From Candidatus Aminicenantota bacterium (lineage in GTDB: Bacteria > Acidobacteriota > Aminicenantia > Aminicenantales > Aminicenantaceae), in contig WVXO01000007.1 in assembly GCA_011773465.1 (NCBI GenBank), positions 38,562-102,561 on the forward strand: DNA of 64,000 nt. The letters are read 5' to 3'. Of this stretch, positions 52,871 to 61,996 are shown piece after piece. Each line of letters begins with the position of its first letter. The first letter of the stretch is position 1. A program made the translations under genes and the position numbers. The notes under the pieces were generated by a model that was not told where the DNA came from, searched no databases, and saw only the letters and a program-made list of their open reading frames with translations.

Positions 52871-53923
52871 ATGGATGTCACCTATCAATTTGTCAATTAT
52901 GGCGAAGATTTGAGACCAGCTAAAGGCGTGTTAATTTTGGATGTTGGGATGAAAACCGTGCCGGGGGTTATTGACCACCATCATCCTGAGGCCGAAGTCG
53001 AATGCACAGCATCCTTAATCGCGAAACATCCTAATCTTGTCCTGCATCACATCAGGGAGGATATTGCGGGAAAAAAAGAAGAGCCCATTAAACTGAGAAT
53101 CGTAACCCACCGCCTTCCTGATTTTGATTCTATCTCATCAATTTTCCTCGCGTTAAAACTAATAGAAATAGGCAAGATCGATCCTTCTATGGAAAAAATT
53201 GCTCATTATGCCAGAATGGTCGATTGCTCTGCGTTGCCCAAGGATATTGATCTTACCTCTACTCCATACTCCATTCTTCGTTCTCTCTTTTCCGAAATAA
53301 AAAGAGGAGAGGAGGAGAGCAACCTTGAAAGGGTAAGAGAGGGTTTAAAATTTATGAATTTCTTGTATTCCAAGTCAGAAGAAGGATATGAAATCCTTGA
53401 TAATAAAGCTCTCTTTTCAGGTATTGACAGATACGGATGGGCAATGAGAAAAGCGGAAGATGATTATTTCAGCTATCTATCTGATATCAACAGGGCTCGA
53501 AAAATAATTCTTCATTTACCGCTGACCAAAGGAAGCGGGAAAAAGAAAGTCGATGGCCTTGTCATTAAAAATCCACAAAGTTTTCTTCTTAAGGAATGGG
53601 CCCGGAGAGACAGGGAGAATTCTTCCTTGCGGGAAGGCTTCGGATTTCTCGCAACAAATTTTTGGAACAAAAGATATATCCTTGGAGTTGACCCAGAGAA
53701 AGAGGTGAATCTAAGAGGACTCGGAGACTTACTGAATGAAAAGGAGGTTGAAAAGAGGACAAAGACGGGAAAGCCTTTTACTTTCCGCTGGTATGATGGG
53801 AATTGCCCCTTTTTTAACTTCCGAATCATCGATTCTCCCCAAGATGGGACAAGCCTAAGCCAGGAGGAGGTTGTCAATATACTTCTTTTTTTCGGTCAAA
53901 ATACGGAAGCAAAGGCCCCTTAA
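52871..53923 (+). CDS. DHH-family-like phosphoesterase
   Basis: A 350-residue protein with VIDHHHPEAEVECTASLI and THRLPDFDSISSIFLALKLI, which resemble the metal-binding motifs of DHH phosphoesterases (exopolyphosphatase, oligoribonuclease and c-di-AMP hydrolase relatives). The order of motifs and the length do not match a named subfamily I can recall, so only the broad family is claimed. It is probably cotranscribed with mutY (20-base gap). Confidence 0.6.
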   Translation: MDVTYQFVNYGEDLRPAKGVLILDVGMKTVPGVIDHHHPEAEVECTASLIAKHPNLVLHHIREDIAGKKEEPIKLRIVTHRLPDFDSISSIFLALKLIEIGKIDPSMEKIAHYARMVDCSALPKDIDLTSTPYSILRSLFSEIKRGEEESNLERVREGLKFMNFLYSKSEEGYEILDNKALFSGIDRYGWAMRKAEDDYFSYLSDINRARKIILHLPLTKGSGKKKVDGLVIKNPQSFLLKEWARRDRENSSLREGFGFLATNFWNKRYILGVDPEKEVNLRGLGDLLNEKEVEKRTKTGKPFTFRWYDGNCPFFNFRIIDSPQDGTSLSQEEVVNILLFFGQNTEAKAP

Positions 53924-53982
53924 GTTATTTTAGATCAAAGTTTCTCTGTCATTACGTTTATCAGTTTCATTAAATTTTCAAC

Positions 53983-54153
53983 AAGTGAAGTCTATCTCAT
54001 AGCTGAGTTTGGATTGTTTTTTGGCTGCTGCCTCGTTCCTGTGACTATTGACCTGGCTGTTTTGAGTGTGATAAGCTCATTCATCATTTTCAAAGGGTGA
54101 TGGTTTAGATAAAACGTGATGGATTTGTGACAAGTACCAAAAAGAAATTCTTA
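53983..54153 (+). repeat. Left copy of direct repeat flanking the M16 peptidase pair
   Basis: It begins AAGTGAAGTCTATCTCATAG and is collinear with 57269-57486 through TCATAGCT, GCCTCGTT, ATAAGCTCA, GATGATGGTTTAGATAAAA-like and AAAGAAATTCTTA-like segments. The right copy carries an extra run of 21-base units. Confidence 0.7.
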
Positions 54154-54215
54154 TCAATAATAATAAACGAGTAAAGAGGCAAATTAAAATTATAAGATTA
54201 AAGGAGGCAAATCGC

Positions 54216-55757
54216 ATGAAACGCACTCTTGTTCTTCTCTTCACACTGCTTGTGTTCGCTTCGCTGATCACTGCCGCTGAAATTAATCTCGACGTTAAGG
54301 AACATGTACTTTCCAACGGGATGAAAATCCTTATGATTAAAAAGCCTGGCGTTCCGCGCGTCGTCTGCCACATCTATTATAAAGTCGGCTCGATCAACGA
54401 ACGTCCGGGCATCACTGGCCTCGCTCATCTCCATGAACACATGATGTTCAAGGGAACCAAAATGATGGGTGTCACAGACTACGAAAAAGACGATGCGATC
54501 AACAAGAAGATCGATGAGCTCATCGATAAAATCTACCGGGAGAAATTCTGGAAGGCCGACAGCGCCGACAAAGAAAAGGTTGCTCAGTGGCAGAAAGAAT
54601 ATGAAGAACTGGTCAAAGCTGAGAAACAGTATATCATCAAAGACGACCTCTGGGCCCTGTACATGAAGAACGGCGGCACAGGTCTCAACGCTTCCACCGG
54701 AAATGAAACCACGGGGTATTACGTGACGCTCCCTTCTAATAAAGTCGAGCTCCAGATGCTGCTCGAATCTGACCGGATGTTGAACGCTTATTTCCGCGAG
54801 TTTTACTCCGAAAAGGATGTTGTCATGGAGGAACGCCGCCTGAGCGAGAACAGGCCGGGCTTCTTATTCAGCGAACAGGTCAGCGCCGCTTTCTATGCTG
54901 CGTCGCCCTATCACTGGAGCGTCATAGGTTGGATGGACGATCTGCGAAAAGTCACCAAGGCAGACCTCATCGATTTCCATAACAGCTTCTACGTGCCCAA
55001 TAATGCCGTTGCTATCTATGTAGGTGATCTCGATTCCCAGAAAATCATCGAGATGGCCGAGAAATATTTTGGCGGCATTCCGAAGGGCCCGGACGTGGAA
55101 CCCATCAGGACGTATGAGCCCCCTCAGTACTCCGAAAAAAGGATGTATGGAGAGGGCCCTGCACCAACCAGCCTTCGGATGATGTTTCACACGCCGCAGC
55201 AAGGCAATCCTGACGTGGCTGCACTTTCAGTCCTGGCCGATGTGCTAGGTTCGGGCGGAGGTGGTGGCCGAGGACGTTTCCGTGGAAGAGGTGGTGGCGG
55301 AACCGGACGACTTTATAAAATCCTTGTCCAGGAAAAACAAATTGCGGTCAGCGTCTCCGCTCGCAGCCGACCGCAATGGTATGTAGGCGCCTTTCAGTTT
55401 AACGCCACACCGCGCTTCGACAAGAATATCCAGCCTGAAGATTTGGAAAAGGAGATCTGGGTGGAGATCGAAAAGATCAAGCAAGAAGGAGTGACTTCCG
55501 AAGAGATCCAGAAGGCCAAGAACCGGTTTGAGGCTATGTTCATCCGAAGCCTCGCCAGTACAAGGGGCTTGGCAAGGAGAGTTGGTACGGCCGAACTCAA
55601 CCGGGGCTGGCGCTCGATCCTCACCGACTTTGACGATATGAAGAACGTTACGAACGACGATATCAAACGCGTGACCTCGAAGTACTTTGTTAAAGACAAC
55701 AGCCTTACGGCCATTTACAGGCGAAAAATGAGTCGCCAAAGAAGGAGGATAAGATGA
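54216..55757 (+). CDS. Secreted M16 zinc metallopeptidase, catalytic subunit
   Basis: A 513-residue M16 peptidase with a signal peptide (MKRTLVLLFTLLVFASLITA). The zinc motif HxxEH is H71-L-H-E74-H75 in LAHLHEHMMFKGT, as in pitrilysin/MPP-type enzymes. A Gly/Arg-rich loop (GSGGGGGRGRFRGRGGGGTG) at about 344-363 is unusual. The next gene starts at an ATGA overlap and encodes the inactive partner subunit, so a heterodimer is likely. AAAGGAGG precedes the ATG. Codon use looks more GC-rich than in the flanking genes. Confidence 0.93.
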   Translation: MKRTLVLLFTLLVFASLITAAEINLDVKEHVLSNGMKILMIKKPGVPRVVCHIYYKVGSINERPGITGLAHLHEHMMFKGTKMMGVTDYEKDDAINKKIDELIDKIYREKFWKADSADKEKVAQWQKEYEELVKAEKQYIIKDDLWALYMKNGGTGLNASTGNETTGYYVTLPSNKVELQMLLESDRMLNAYFREFYSEKDVVMEERRLSENRPGFLFSEQVSAAFYAASPYHWSVIGWMDDLRKVTKADLIDFHNSFYVPNNAVAIYVGDLDSQKIIEMAEKYFGGIPKGPDVEPIRTYEPPQYSEKRMYGEGPAPTSLRMMFHTPQQGNPDVAALSVLADVLGSGGGGGRGRFRGRGGGGTGRLYKILVQEKQIAVSVSARSRPQWYVGAFQFNATPRFDKNIQPEDLEKEIWVEIEKIKQEGVTSEEIQKAKNRFEAMFIRSLASTRGLARRVGTAELNRGWRSILTDFDDMKNVTNDDIKRVTSKYFVKDNSLTAIYRRKMSRQRRRIR

Positions 55758-57214
55758 AAAAAACGCTAGCCATACTATTTACTATCTGCTTTTTATGCAT
55801 TTCGGTAGGACTTACTCAAGTCCAGAAGCCTTCCGACCTGAAATTTCCTCCGCTTAAATATGACCCCCCCAACCCCAAAGATTTCCGCACAGAGTTCTCA
55901 AACGGCCTGCGCGGCTATATCCAAGAGGACCACAGCTTGCCGCTGTTCAACATATCTGCGATCATCAACTTCGGTGGTCTGTACGTTTCAAAGGATAAGC
56001 AGGGCCTCGACTCAATCATGAGTGAGACACTGATCGATGGTGGCACCAAGACCAAGGAAGGAACTGCCATTAAAGAGAGAATAGAATTCCTCGGAGGCTC
56101 TCTGAGCTTCAGAGCGAGTGAGCGGACCTCAACACTGTCCCTCTCAATCTTGAGTAAGGACTTCGATGAGAGTCTCGACATCTTTTTCGACGTTCTGATG
56201 AACCCAGAATTCAGGGAAGCTCCACTGAATCTGGCAAAGGTCCGGCTCATCCAGGGGCTTCGGCAGGCCAATGACCAGCCGAGTGGGATATTGAGCCGCG
56301 AATACGAAAGCCTGATCTATGGGTATCACCCACTGACATGGCAGCCCAACAAAACAACCTATGAAAGCATCACTGGAACGGAACTGAAAACAATTCATGC
56401 GCAGTATTTCTTCCCTAAAAACATCATCCTGGCAGCATCGGGTGATTTTGATAAGTCCAAGCTCAAAGCAAAGATCAACAAGATCGTCGCGGGCTGGAAG
56501 AATAAGAAAGTCACTATTCCGTCGTTCTCCAAGAAGTTCCCTCAGCCTGAGCCTGGCGTCTATTTCATCCAGAAGAAAATCAATCAGGGCTACATCAGTC
56601 TCGGACATTTGGGAATCGAGGACACCAACCCTGACTACTTCGCTGTTCAAGTCATGAATTTCATTCTCGGAGGGGGAAGCTTCACGTCCCGCATCGTGAC
56701 GAAAGTCCGGTCAGACGAGGGCCTGGCCTATAACACAGGTAGCCGGTTCAGGTACCGCTGGGGATATCCGGGAACGTTCGCCGGATACGTCCAGACCAAG
56801 TCTTCCACGGTTGGCTATGCGATCTCATTGATCATCAACGAGTTCAACCGCATCCGCAAGGAGCCTGTCTCAGACGACGAGATGGAGACCGCAATCAACT
56901 ACTACCTGGAAAGTTTTTCCAACTCTTTCGAATCCCCTCAAGCCACCATGTCCACCTTCGCGAACCTCGAGATGACAGGCAAACCAATGGATTACTATAA
57001 TACCTATCGAGATAAGATCAAATCTGTAACCAAGGCAAAGGTCAAAGAAGTCGCCAGCAAGTACATCCATCCGGACAAAGCCGTCATCATGATTGTCGGA
57101 GACTTCGAGCCATGCAACAAGGGCGGGGACCAATGGCCGGGCCCACTGGATAAGCTAGGGAAGGTCCACATGGTCAAACTCAAGGACCCGATGACCGGAG
57201 AAGAGACGAAATAG
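55754..57214 (+). CDS. Secreted M16 peptidase-like protein, non-catalytic subunit
   Basis: A 486-residue M16-family protein with a signal peptide (TLAILFTICFLCISVGLTQV). The region equivalent to the zinc site reads GLDSIMSETLIDGGT, so the HxxEH motif is lost. Domain-fold segments such as LGGGSFTSRIVTKVRSDEGL and YNTGSRFRYRW (the conserved R/Y substrate-binding region) remain. It forms a pair with the upstream catalytic subunit, like bacterial MPP-alpha/beta relatives. Confidence 0.92.
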   Translation: MKKTLAILFTICFLCISVGLTQVQKPSDLKFPPLKYDPPNPKDFRTEFSNGLRGYIQEDHSLPLFNISAIINFGGLYVSKDKQGLDSIMSETLIDGGTKTKEGTAIKERIEFLGGSLSFRASERTSTLSLSILSKDFDESLDIFFDVLMNPEFREAPLNLAKVRLIQGLRQANDQPSGILSREYESLIYGYHPLTWQPNKTTYESITGTELKTIHAQYFFPKNIILAASGDFDKSKLKAKINKIVAGWKNKKVTIPSFSKKFPQPEPGVYFIQKKINQGYISLGHLGIEDTNPDYFAVQVMNFILGGGSFTSRIVTKVRSDEGLAYNTGSRFRYRWGYPGTFAGYVQTKSSTVGYAISLIINEFNRIRKEPVSDDEMETAINYYLESFSNSFESPQATMSTFANLEMTGKPMDYYNTYRDKIKSVTKAKVKEVASKYIHPDKAVIMIVGDFEPCNKGGDQWPGPLDKLGKVHMVKLKDPMTGEETK

Positions 57215-57268
57215 CTTCCCTCCTCTAAGTTTTCACTTAGCACGGCGGTGCCCGCTGTGCTCTTTATG

Positions 57269-57486
57269 AAGTGAAGTCTACCTCATAGCTCAGTGCTGGG
57301 TTGTTTTTCAGCTTGCCGCCTCGTTTTTGTGGCTATTTGCCTTGTTTTTGTTGCTATTTGCCTTGTTTTTGTTGCTATTTGCTTTGCTTTTTAGTTTGTA
57401 ATAAGCTCACTTAGCTATTTCAGACGATGATAATTTGGATAAAAGGCGAGGGATCTGTGGAAAACAACAAAAGGAAAGTCTTAATT
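57269..57486 (+). repeat. Right copy of direct repeat flanking the M16 peptidase pair
   Basis: It begins AAGTGAAGTCTACCTCATAG. Relative to the left copy it has extra sequence, made of about three 21-base units of the type TTGCTATTTGCCTTGTTTTTG (57331-57387 region). Confidence 0.7.
57326..57390 (+). repeat. 21-base tandem repeat, about three units
   Basis: GGCTATTTGCCTTGTTTTTG recurs with a 21-base period starting at 57331, 57352 and 57373. Confidence 0.75.
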
Positions 57487-57533
57487 AATTCTTTTAGAGG
57501 AACGTTGTATGTTATTTTTATAAAAGGAATGAG

Positions 57534-58310
57534 GTGAAAAAATACTTATTGATTTTTTTCTTTTTTTTCATTTTATGCGTATATCAATCATGTACACAAG
57601 ATACTTTACCTGATAATTACCTAAGATTCACATTACACATTCAGAATGGCAGATTGGAGGGATCTAACGAACACCTTGAAGGATTTAAAATTTCTATGGA
57701 TATCCCTGATAAATTTTTAAAAAACGGATTGAATGGATTAGATATGAAAACTTTAATATCATTGGTAAGAAATCAGGAAATAACTGGAACTCTCGCATAT
57801 CCTGACGGAAGAAAGACCCAAATAAAATATGAAGTTGTTCGGCATAGAGGAACTGAAGATATTTATATGAAAACTACCTTAGAGTATTTTTTATGGGAAA
57901 TGCTGAATATTCAAGATGATAAAGTAATTTTTGCAATATATTGGTGGTACTGCCCTCCTGCAAGTAAAGTTGATTTAGAAACTCTAGAAATGACAGAGCA
58001 ATTATTGGCAGATTCGACTAATTGGAACAAAAACGATGATAGAAAATGCGATGATGATATCAAAAACAATCAATGGAGTCTTTTTTGCGCTTTAAGACAC
58101 GCATCAATAGAGAAAATGGGAGAATACAATCATCATAATACAGCTATGCAAACAGTACGTTTCGTGATAGATGATCTAATCCCAAATCATGGATTCGAAC
58201 ATACTTTAATGGATTACAATAATGCATCATCCACCCAGCATGAAGATATTTTACGAATTTTAGAGATTGCTAAGGAAAGAATTAAAAAAGAAATAGAAAA
58301 TAATAGCTAG
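57534..58310 (+). CDS. AT-rich orphan lipoprotein of unknown function
   Basis: I use the GTG at 57534 (an AAAGGA-type site lies just upstream; the nearby ATG is out of frame). The 258-residue product has a lipobox with Cys20 (ILCVYQSC), so it is probably a lipoprotein. I recognise no family. It contains NDDRKCDDDIKNNQWSLFCA with two cysteines that could form a disulfide, and IEKMGEYNHHNTAMQTVRFV. Its codons are strongly AT-rich compared with the M16 genes just upstream, suggesting a different origin. Confidence 0.6.
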   Translation: MKKYLLIFFFFFILCVYQSCTQDTLPDNYLRFTLHIQNGRLEGSNEHLEGFKISMDIPDKFLKNGLNGLDMKTLISLVRNQEITGTLAYPDGRKTQIKYEVVRHRGTEDIYMKTTLEYFLWEMLNIQDDKVIFAIYWWYCPPASKVDLETLEMTEQLLADSTNWNKNDDRKCDDDIKNNQWSLFCALRHASIEKMGEYNHHNTAMQTVRFVIDDLIPNHGFEHTLMDYNNASSTQHEDILRILEIAKERIKKEIENNS

Positions 58311-58829
58311 AGCCCATCTTCTCTTCATTTCCGGTCATTTTTTTGGATAGTGAAAGGGATAAAGAGGAGCACTCGTTATAACGGAAAAATTATCGAAATT
58401 GAGGGAAGAAAATTTTAAATTCAACCTGTCTAAAAAATCAAAAATTTGGATTAAATTCATTTTTTTGGATTAATCTAGATTTCAGCTTTTATTACAACTT
58501 CCACAAGCTAATATAAACCTTTTATTTTCAAGAAGTTAACAATATTAATTAGAAAAGACTAATTTGGCACTAAACTTGCTAGAAATAATGTTGCTCCATT
58601 ACACAATAAAGGGGAAGAGCATTATCTTCTAAAAATAAAATTAAAGGAGGTGATAATCAAGCAGGCGCAAAATTCTTGGCTTATTGTTAGAGTGTAAGAA
58701 TTTATAAGACTTGCATTCTAGGGACACTGATCGGTTCAGCAATAAATACCTAAAGATACACGCTGAACAAAAAATTTTAATCCTTGCCTATCCGAAAACG
58801 GAATTCAGGGATTAAAAGGAGGGGTAAAA
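58311..58829 (+). other. Leader region of the TonB-dependent receptor with an orphan Shine-Dalgarno sequence
   Basis: No protein gene is seen over 519 bases. AAAGGAGGTGAT (58643-58654) matches the anti-Shine-Dalgarno sequence almost perfectly, but no usable start codon lies 5-12 bases downstream. A real ribosome site (AAAGGAGGGG) precedes the TTG start at 58830. Confidence 0.55.
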
Positions 58830-61800
58830 TTGAGTAAATTTCGACCTTTCTTTTGCACCTTTCTCGGTGTGATCCTTATTGGAGGAATGCTCTTAGCCCA
58901 AGTTCCAACATACAACAATAGAATCATAGGGACTGTCGTCGATGATCAAGGGAATCCTCTTCCGGGAGTTACAATTGAAGCCACTAGCCCGAAACTGATA
59001 GGTGTATCTTCAGTATTGACAGATGAAATGGGAGTCTATCGTATTTTTGGCTTGCCACCTGGAACATATACGATCACATATACTCTTCAAGCATTCAATA
59101 CGGTTATCAGGAAGGGTATTGTTCTCAGCCAAGAACAGACTTTAACAGTTGACATCACCATGACTCCTGGCGTCGTAGAAGAACAAATCACCGTCTTGGG
59201 ACGGTCACCTTTAATCGATGTCAAGAACACCTACAAAGGAATGATCTTGAGTAAAGAGATGTTTCAGATGCTACCCAAGGGCAGAAACTTCGACACCTTA
59301 GTGACCGCGGTTCCAGGAGTCTCCAATGAACCCTGGCTCGGTGGAATATCAGTGGACGGTGCTTCCGGTGCTGAAAACATGTATTATATCGACGGTACAG
59401 ATATTACCAACATGATCACGGGAGTAAGAGGTCAAAGCGCTGCTTTTGAATTTGTTGATGAGATTCAAATCAAAGCCAGCGGCTACCAGGCAGAGTATGG
59501 TGGCGCCTTAGGAGGTGTTGTCAGTGTGATCACTCGCTCAGGAGGAAATGAATACCACGGTGAACTAATCGGTTACTACAGCGGCCCTTGGCTGACCGGC
59601 ACGGAAAGAAACACTCTCCGTCTGAAGCCAGAAGACGTTAGCCAAGCCGAGTATGTCAATTATGAGCACCTTATGGGAAAAGTAAGAGATCAAAGATACG
59701 AAGTCGGCTTCAGTGTTGGCGGCTACATATTGAAGGACAGACTGTGGTTCTTTGGTTCATTCCTACCCGTATTCAACAATATCACAAGACCTGTCGTCTT
59801 CCCAGGAGAAACAGAGGCTAATGAGTATACACGGAAGTGGAAACATTATAATTTCCAGGGGAAGATAACAACCCAACCCTTTGGAAGTTTACGCTTGAGC
59901 GCCAGTTTTGTTAACAACTTCAGGAAATACAAAGGCGACCTTGCACCTCGAACTGGAGGAAGTCCAGACACAGATTATTCAGTTTTTGGCTTTAGCTATC
60001 CCAACTGGTCTGCTGCCGCATCCGCTGATTTAACCCTAGGAACCAATTTCTTGGTCAGCCTCAGGGGCGGTTACTTCCATAGGGATCAAAAGAAGCAATT
60101 GTTTACTGCACCCCACCCATGGTGGAGGTTTCAATCAGAAACAGGTGGCTACCCTTACACATCGAACGAGCAATTCAATACAGATGCGGATCCCACAAAT
60201 GATATTCCTGATGAGTATATAAGACCAGCTGGATGGCAACCTTGGTCAAGATCAACAGTTTACGAGTACAAAAAGCTGATCAGAGCCAAAGGATATGTCA
60301 ATGCGGATTTCAATTATTTTGTAAATCTAGCCGGTGAACATTCATGGAAAGCTGGTGTCCAATGGGTTCGCCAGATAGAAGATGTTGATAGAACTAATTC
60401 TATGCCAGTTGTCTACCTCTCATGGGATATGGATTTTGTCCTGGGTGGAGAGATCGTTCCTCCCGGCAGAGGGACATACGGCTACTATTCTGTCCGTGGA
60501 AACGCAGCAACTGGTCCTTACGGCATGATCTATAATCCTGTTAGCACTCGCTGGGCGCTCTACATACAAGACAGTTGGACTCCAGATTTTGCCAACGGAA
60601 AACTCACTATAAACGCTGGTGTTCGTACCGAGCACGAATTTGTCCCCAGCTATAGTGACGAACCAGGATTTGCGGATGTTAAACCAATTGAGTTCAAATT
60701 CCAGGACAAATTAGCCCCCAGAATTGGCTTCATTTACGATGTATTTGGTGATGCGAGCACAAAGATCTTTGGCAGTTATGGACTGTATTTTGATGTCTTC
60801 AAGCTTTACATGGCTGCCCATGCCTATGGCGGATTCAAATGGAGTAGTGCCTACTACACGTTGGACAGCTATGAATGGGATCAGCTTGGAGTCAACGACT
60901 ACTACCCAGGAACATTCATGGGCGTAGTGAATTGGCGCCCCCCCAGTTTTGAAAGCACGGATCCTGATTTGAAGCCCATGAGCCAGCAGGAGATCTCCTT
61001 TGGCGTGGAAAGAATGTTGATGGAAAACCTGTCTACTTCGATTCGTTTTGTCCAGAAGCATCTTCGCTATGCTATCGAAGATGTGGGTGTGTTTGTACCC
61101 GGGGTTGGAGAAATGTATTATACCACTAATCCAGGCTATGGTTATTCTCAACATGAGGGCGTCGGAACCGGAAAATTTGATCCTACTTACCCCGAAACTC
61201 CCAAAGCTAAACGTGAATACTGGGCCGTTAATTTTGATCTGGATAAGCGCTTCAGCAACAACTGGCTAGCAGGCTTCTCCTATACCTGGAGCAGACTGAC
61301 AGGTAACTATTCTGGTCTGGCAAGCTCCGATGAATACGGTAGAGTTGGTCCCAATCTGGAAAGATACTTCGACCTCTGGCATCTGGCCTACACCAAAGAC
61401 CTTGAGAAGCAGGACGGCCCCCTGCCAACTGATAGAACACACGCCTTTAAATTCTACGGCGCTTACTCTCTTCCGTTTGGCTTAACTCTTGGTGGGGTTA
61501 TCAACGCCGTGAGCGGAACTCCGATCTCTGAGGAATGGACAGTTGAGGCTAATGGCTATTATCCCTTTAATAGAGGGAATTTGGGACGAACACCATTCTT
61601 GTGGTTTGTCAATGCTTACGCTGAATATAATCTGAATCTTGGCGGCAGATACAGACTCCAATTCAGCCTCAACATAGATAATCTCTTAAATGTTGATATT
61701 GCACGACGAGTATGGTCTCGTCTAACACGGGGCAGAGTGGAAGTAACGGAAGATGAATTGATTAAAGGAGATTGGGAATTGCCATCTGATTTTCTGCGTG

Positions 61801-61874
61801 ATCCCAGATTCAATCAATCGCTAGAATTCTATCCGCCAATTTCAGCTAGGATAGGAGTCAAACTCGTCTTCTGA
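58830..61874 (+). CDS. TonB-dependent receptor with carboxypeptidase-regulatory-like domain (Oar-like)
   Basis: A 1014-residue outer-membrane receptor with TTG start after GGAGGGG. After a signal peptide (~1-23), residues ~30-110 form a CarboxypepD_reg-like domain (GTVVDDQGNPLPGVTIEATS). A plug follows (NMYYIDGTDITNMITGV, EFVDEIQIKASGYQAEYGGA) and a beta-barrel ends in the aromatic VKLVF expected for Bam-dependent insertion. Such receptors import or export ligands using TonB energy or act in surface processes; no SusD partner follows. A strong terminator ends the transcript. Confidence 0.93.
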   Translation: MSKFRPFFCTFLGVILIGGMLLAQVPTYNNRIIGTVVDDQGNPLPGVTIEATSPKLIGVSSVLTDEMGVYRIFGLPPGTYTITYTLQAFNTVIRKGIVLSQEQTLTVDITMTPGVVEEQITVLGRSPLIDVKNTYKGMILSKEMFQMLPKGRNFDTLVTAVPGVSNEPWLGGISVDGASGAENMYYIDGTDITNMITGVRGQSAAFEFVDEIQIKASGYQAEYGGALGGVVSVITRSGGNEYHGELIGYYSGPWLTGTERNTLRLKPEDVSQAEYVNYEHLMGKVRDQRYEVGFSVGGYILKDRLWFFGSFLPVFNNITRPVVFPGETEANEYTRKWKHYNFQGKITTQPFGSLRLSASFVNNFRKYKGDLAPRTGGSPDTDYSVFGFSYPNWSAAASADLTLGTNFLVSLRGGYFHRDQKKQLFTAPHPWWRFQSETGGYPYTSNEQFNTDADPTNDIPDEYIRPAGWQPWSRSTVYEYKKLIRAKGYVNADFNYFVNLAGEHSWKAGVQWVRQIEDVDRTNSMPVVYLSWDMDFVLGGEIVPPGRGTYGYYSVRGNAATGPYGMIYNPVSTRWALYIQDSWTPDFANGKLTINAGVRTEHEFVPSYSDEPGFADVKPIEFKFQDKLAPRIGFIYDVFGDASTKIFGSYGLYFDVFKLYMAAHAYGGFKWSSAYYTLDSYEWDQLGVNDYYPGTFMGVVNWRPPSFESTDPDLKPMSQQEISFGVERMLMENLSTSIRFVQKHLRYAIEDVGVFVPGVGEMYYTTNPGYGYSQHEGVGTGKFDPTYPETPKAKREYWAVNFDLDKRFSNNWLAGFSYTWSRLTGNYSGLASSDEYGRVGPNLERYFDLWHLAYTKDLEKQDGPLPTDRTHAFKFYGAYSLPFGLTLGGVINAVSGTPISEEWTVEANGYYPFNRGNLGRTPFLWFVNAYAEYNLNLGGRYRLQFSLNIDNLLNVDIARRVWSRLTRGRVEVTEDELIKGDWELPSDFLRDPRFNQSLEFYPPISARIGVKLVF

Positions 61875-61897
61875 TCCGAAGTCGAAACAGAAGCTCG

Positions 61898-61937
61898 AAG
61901 CCCTCTTCCCGGCAAGTCGGGAAGAGGGCTTTTTTTT
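61898..61937 (+). terminator. Rho-independent terminator after the TonB-dependent receptor
   Basis: A 13-base perfect stem AAGCCCTCTTCCC (61898-61910) / GGGAAGAGGGCTT (61919-61931), an 8-base loop and a run of T to 61937. Confidence 0.93.
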
Positions 61938-61952
61938 CCTTTGGGAATTGAT

Positions 61953-61981
61953 TTGACGTGCTTCTCTTTATCGTGTAAATT
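61953..61981 (+). promoter_or_regulatory. Putative sigma-70 promoter of the sulfatase-TPR gene
   Basis: TTGACG (61953-61958), 17 bases, TAAATT (61976-61981). The leader to the ATG at 61997 would be about 9 nt with no Shine-Dalgarno sequence. Confidence 0.55.
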
Positions 61982-61996
61982 TTTAATATCACAGCT

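Larger units (their letters stand above)
57215..57533. other. Intergenic region: direct repeat and 21-base tandem repeats
   Basis: It is almost fully occupied by the right direct repeat (57269-57486). No gene is seen. Confidence 0.65.

Noticed and set aside
57326..57390. Possible CRISPR array
   Set aside because: The 21-base units are contiguous with no unique spacers, so it is a simple tandem repeat.
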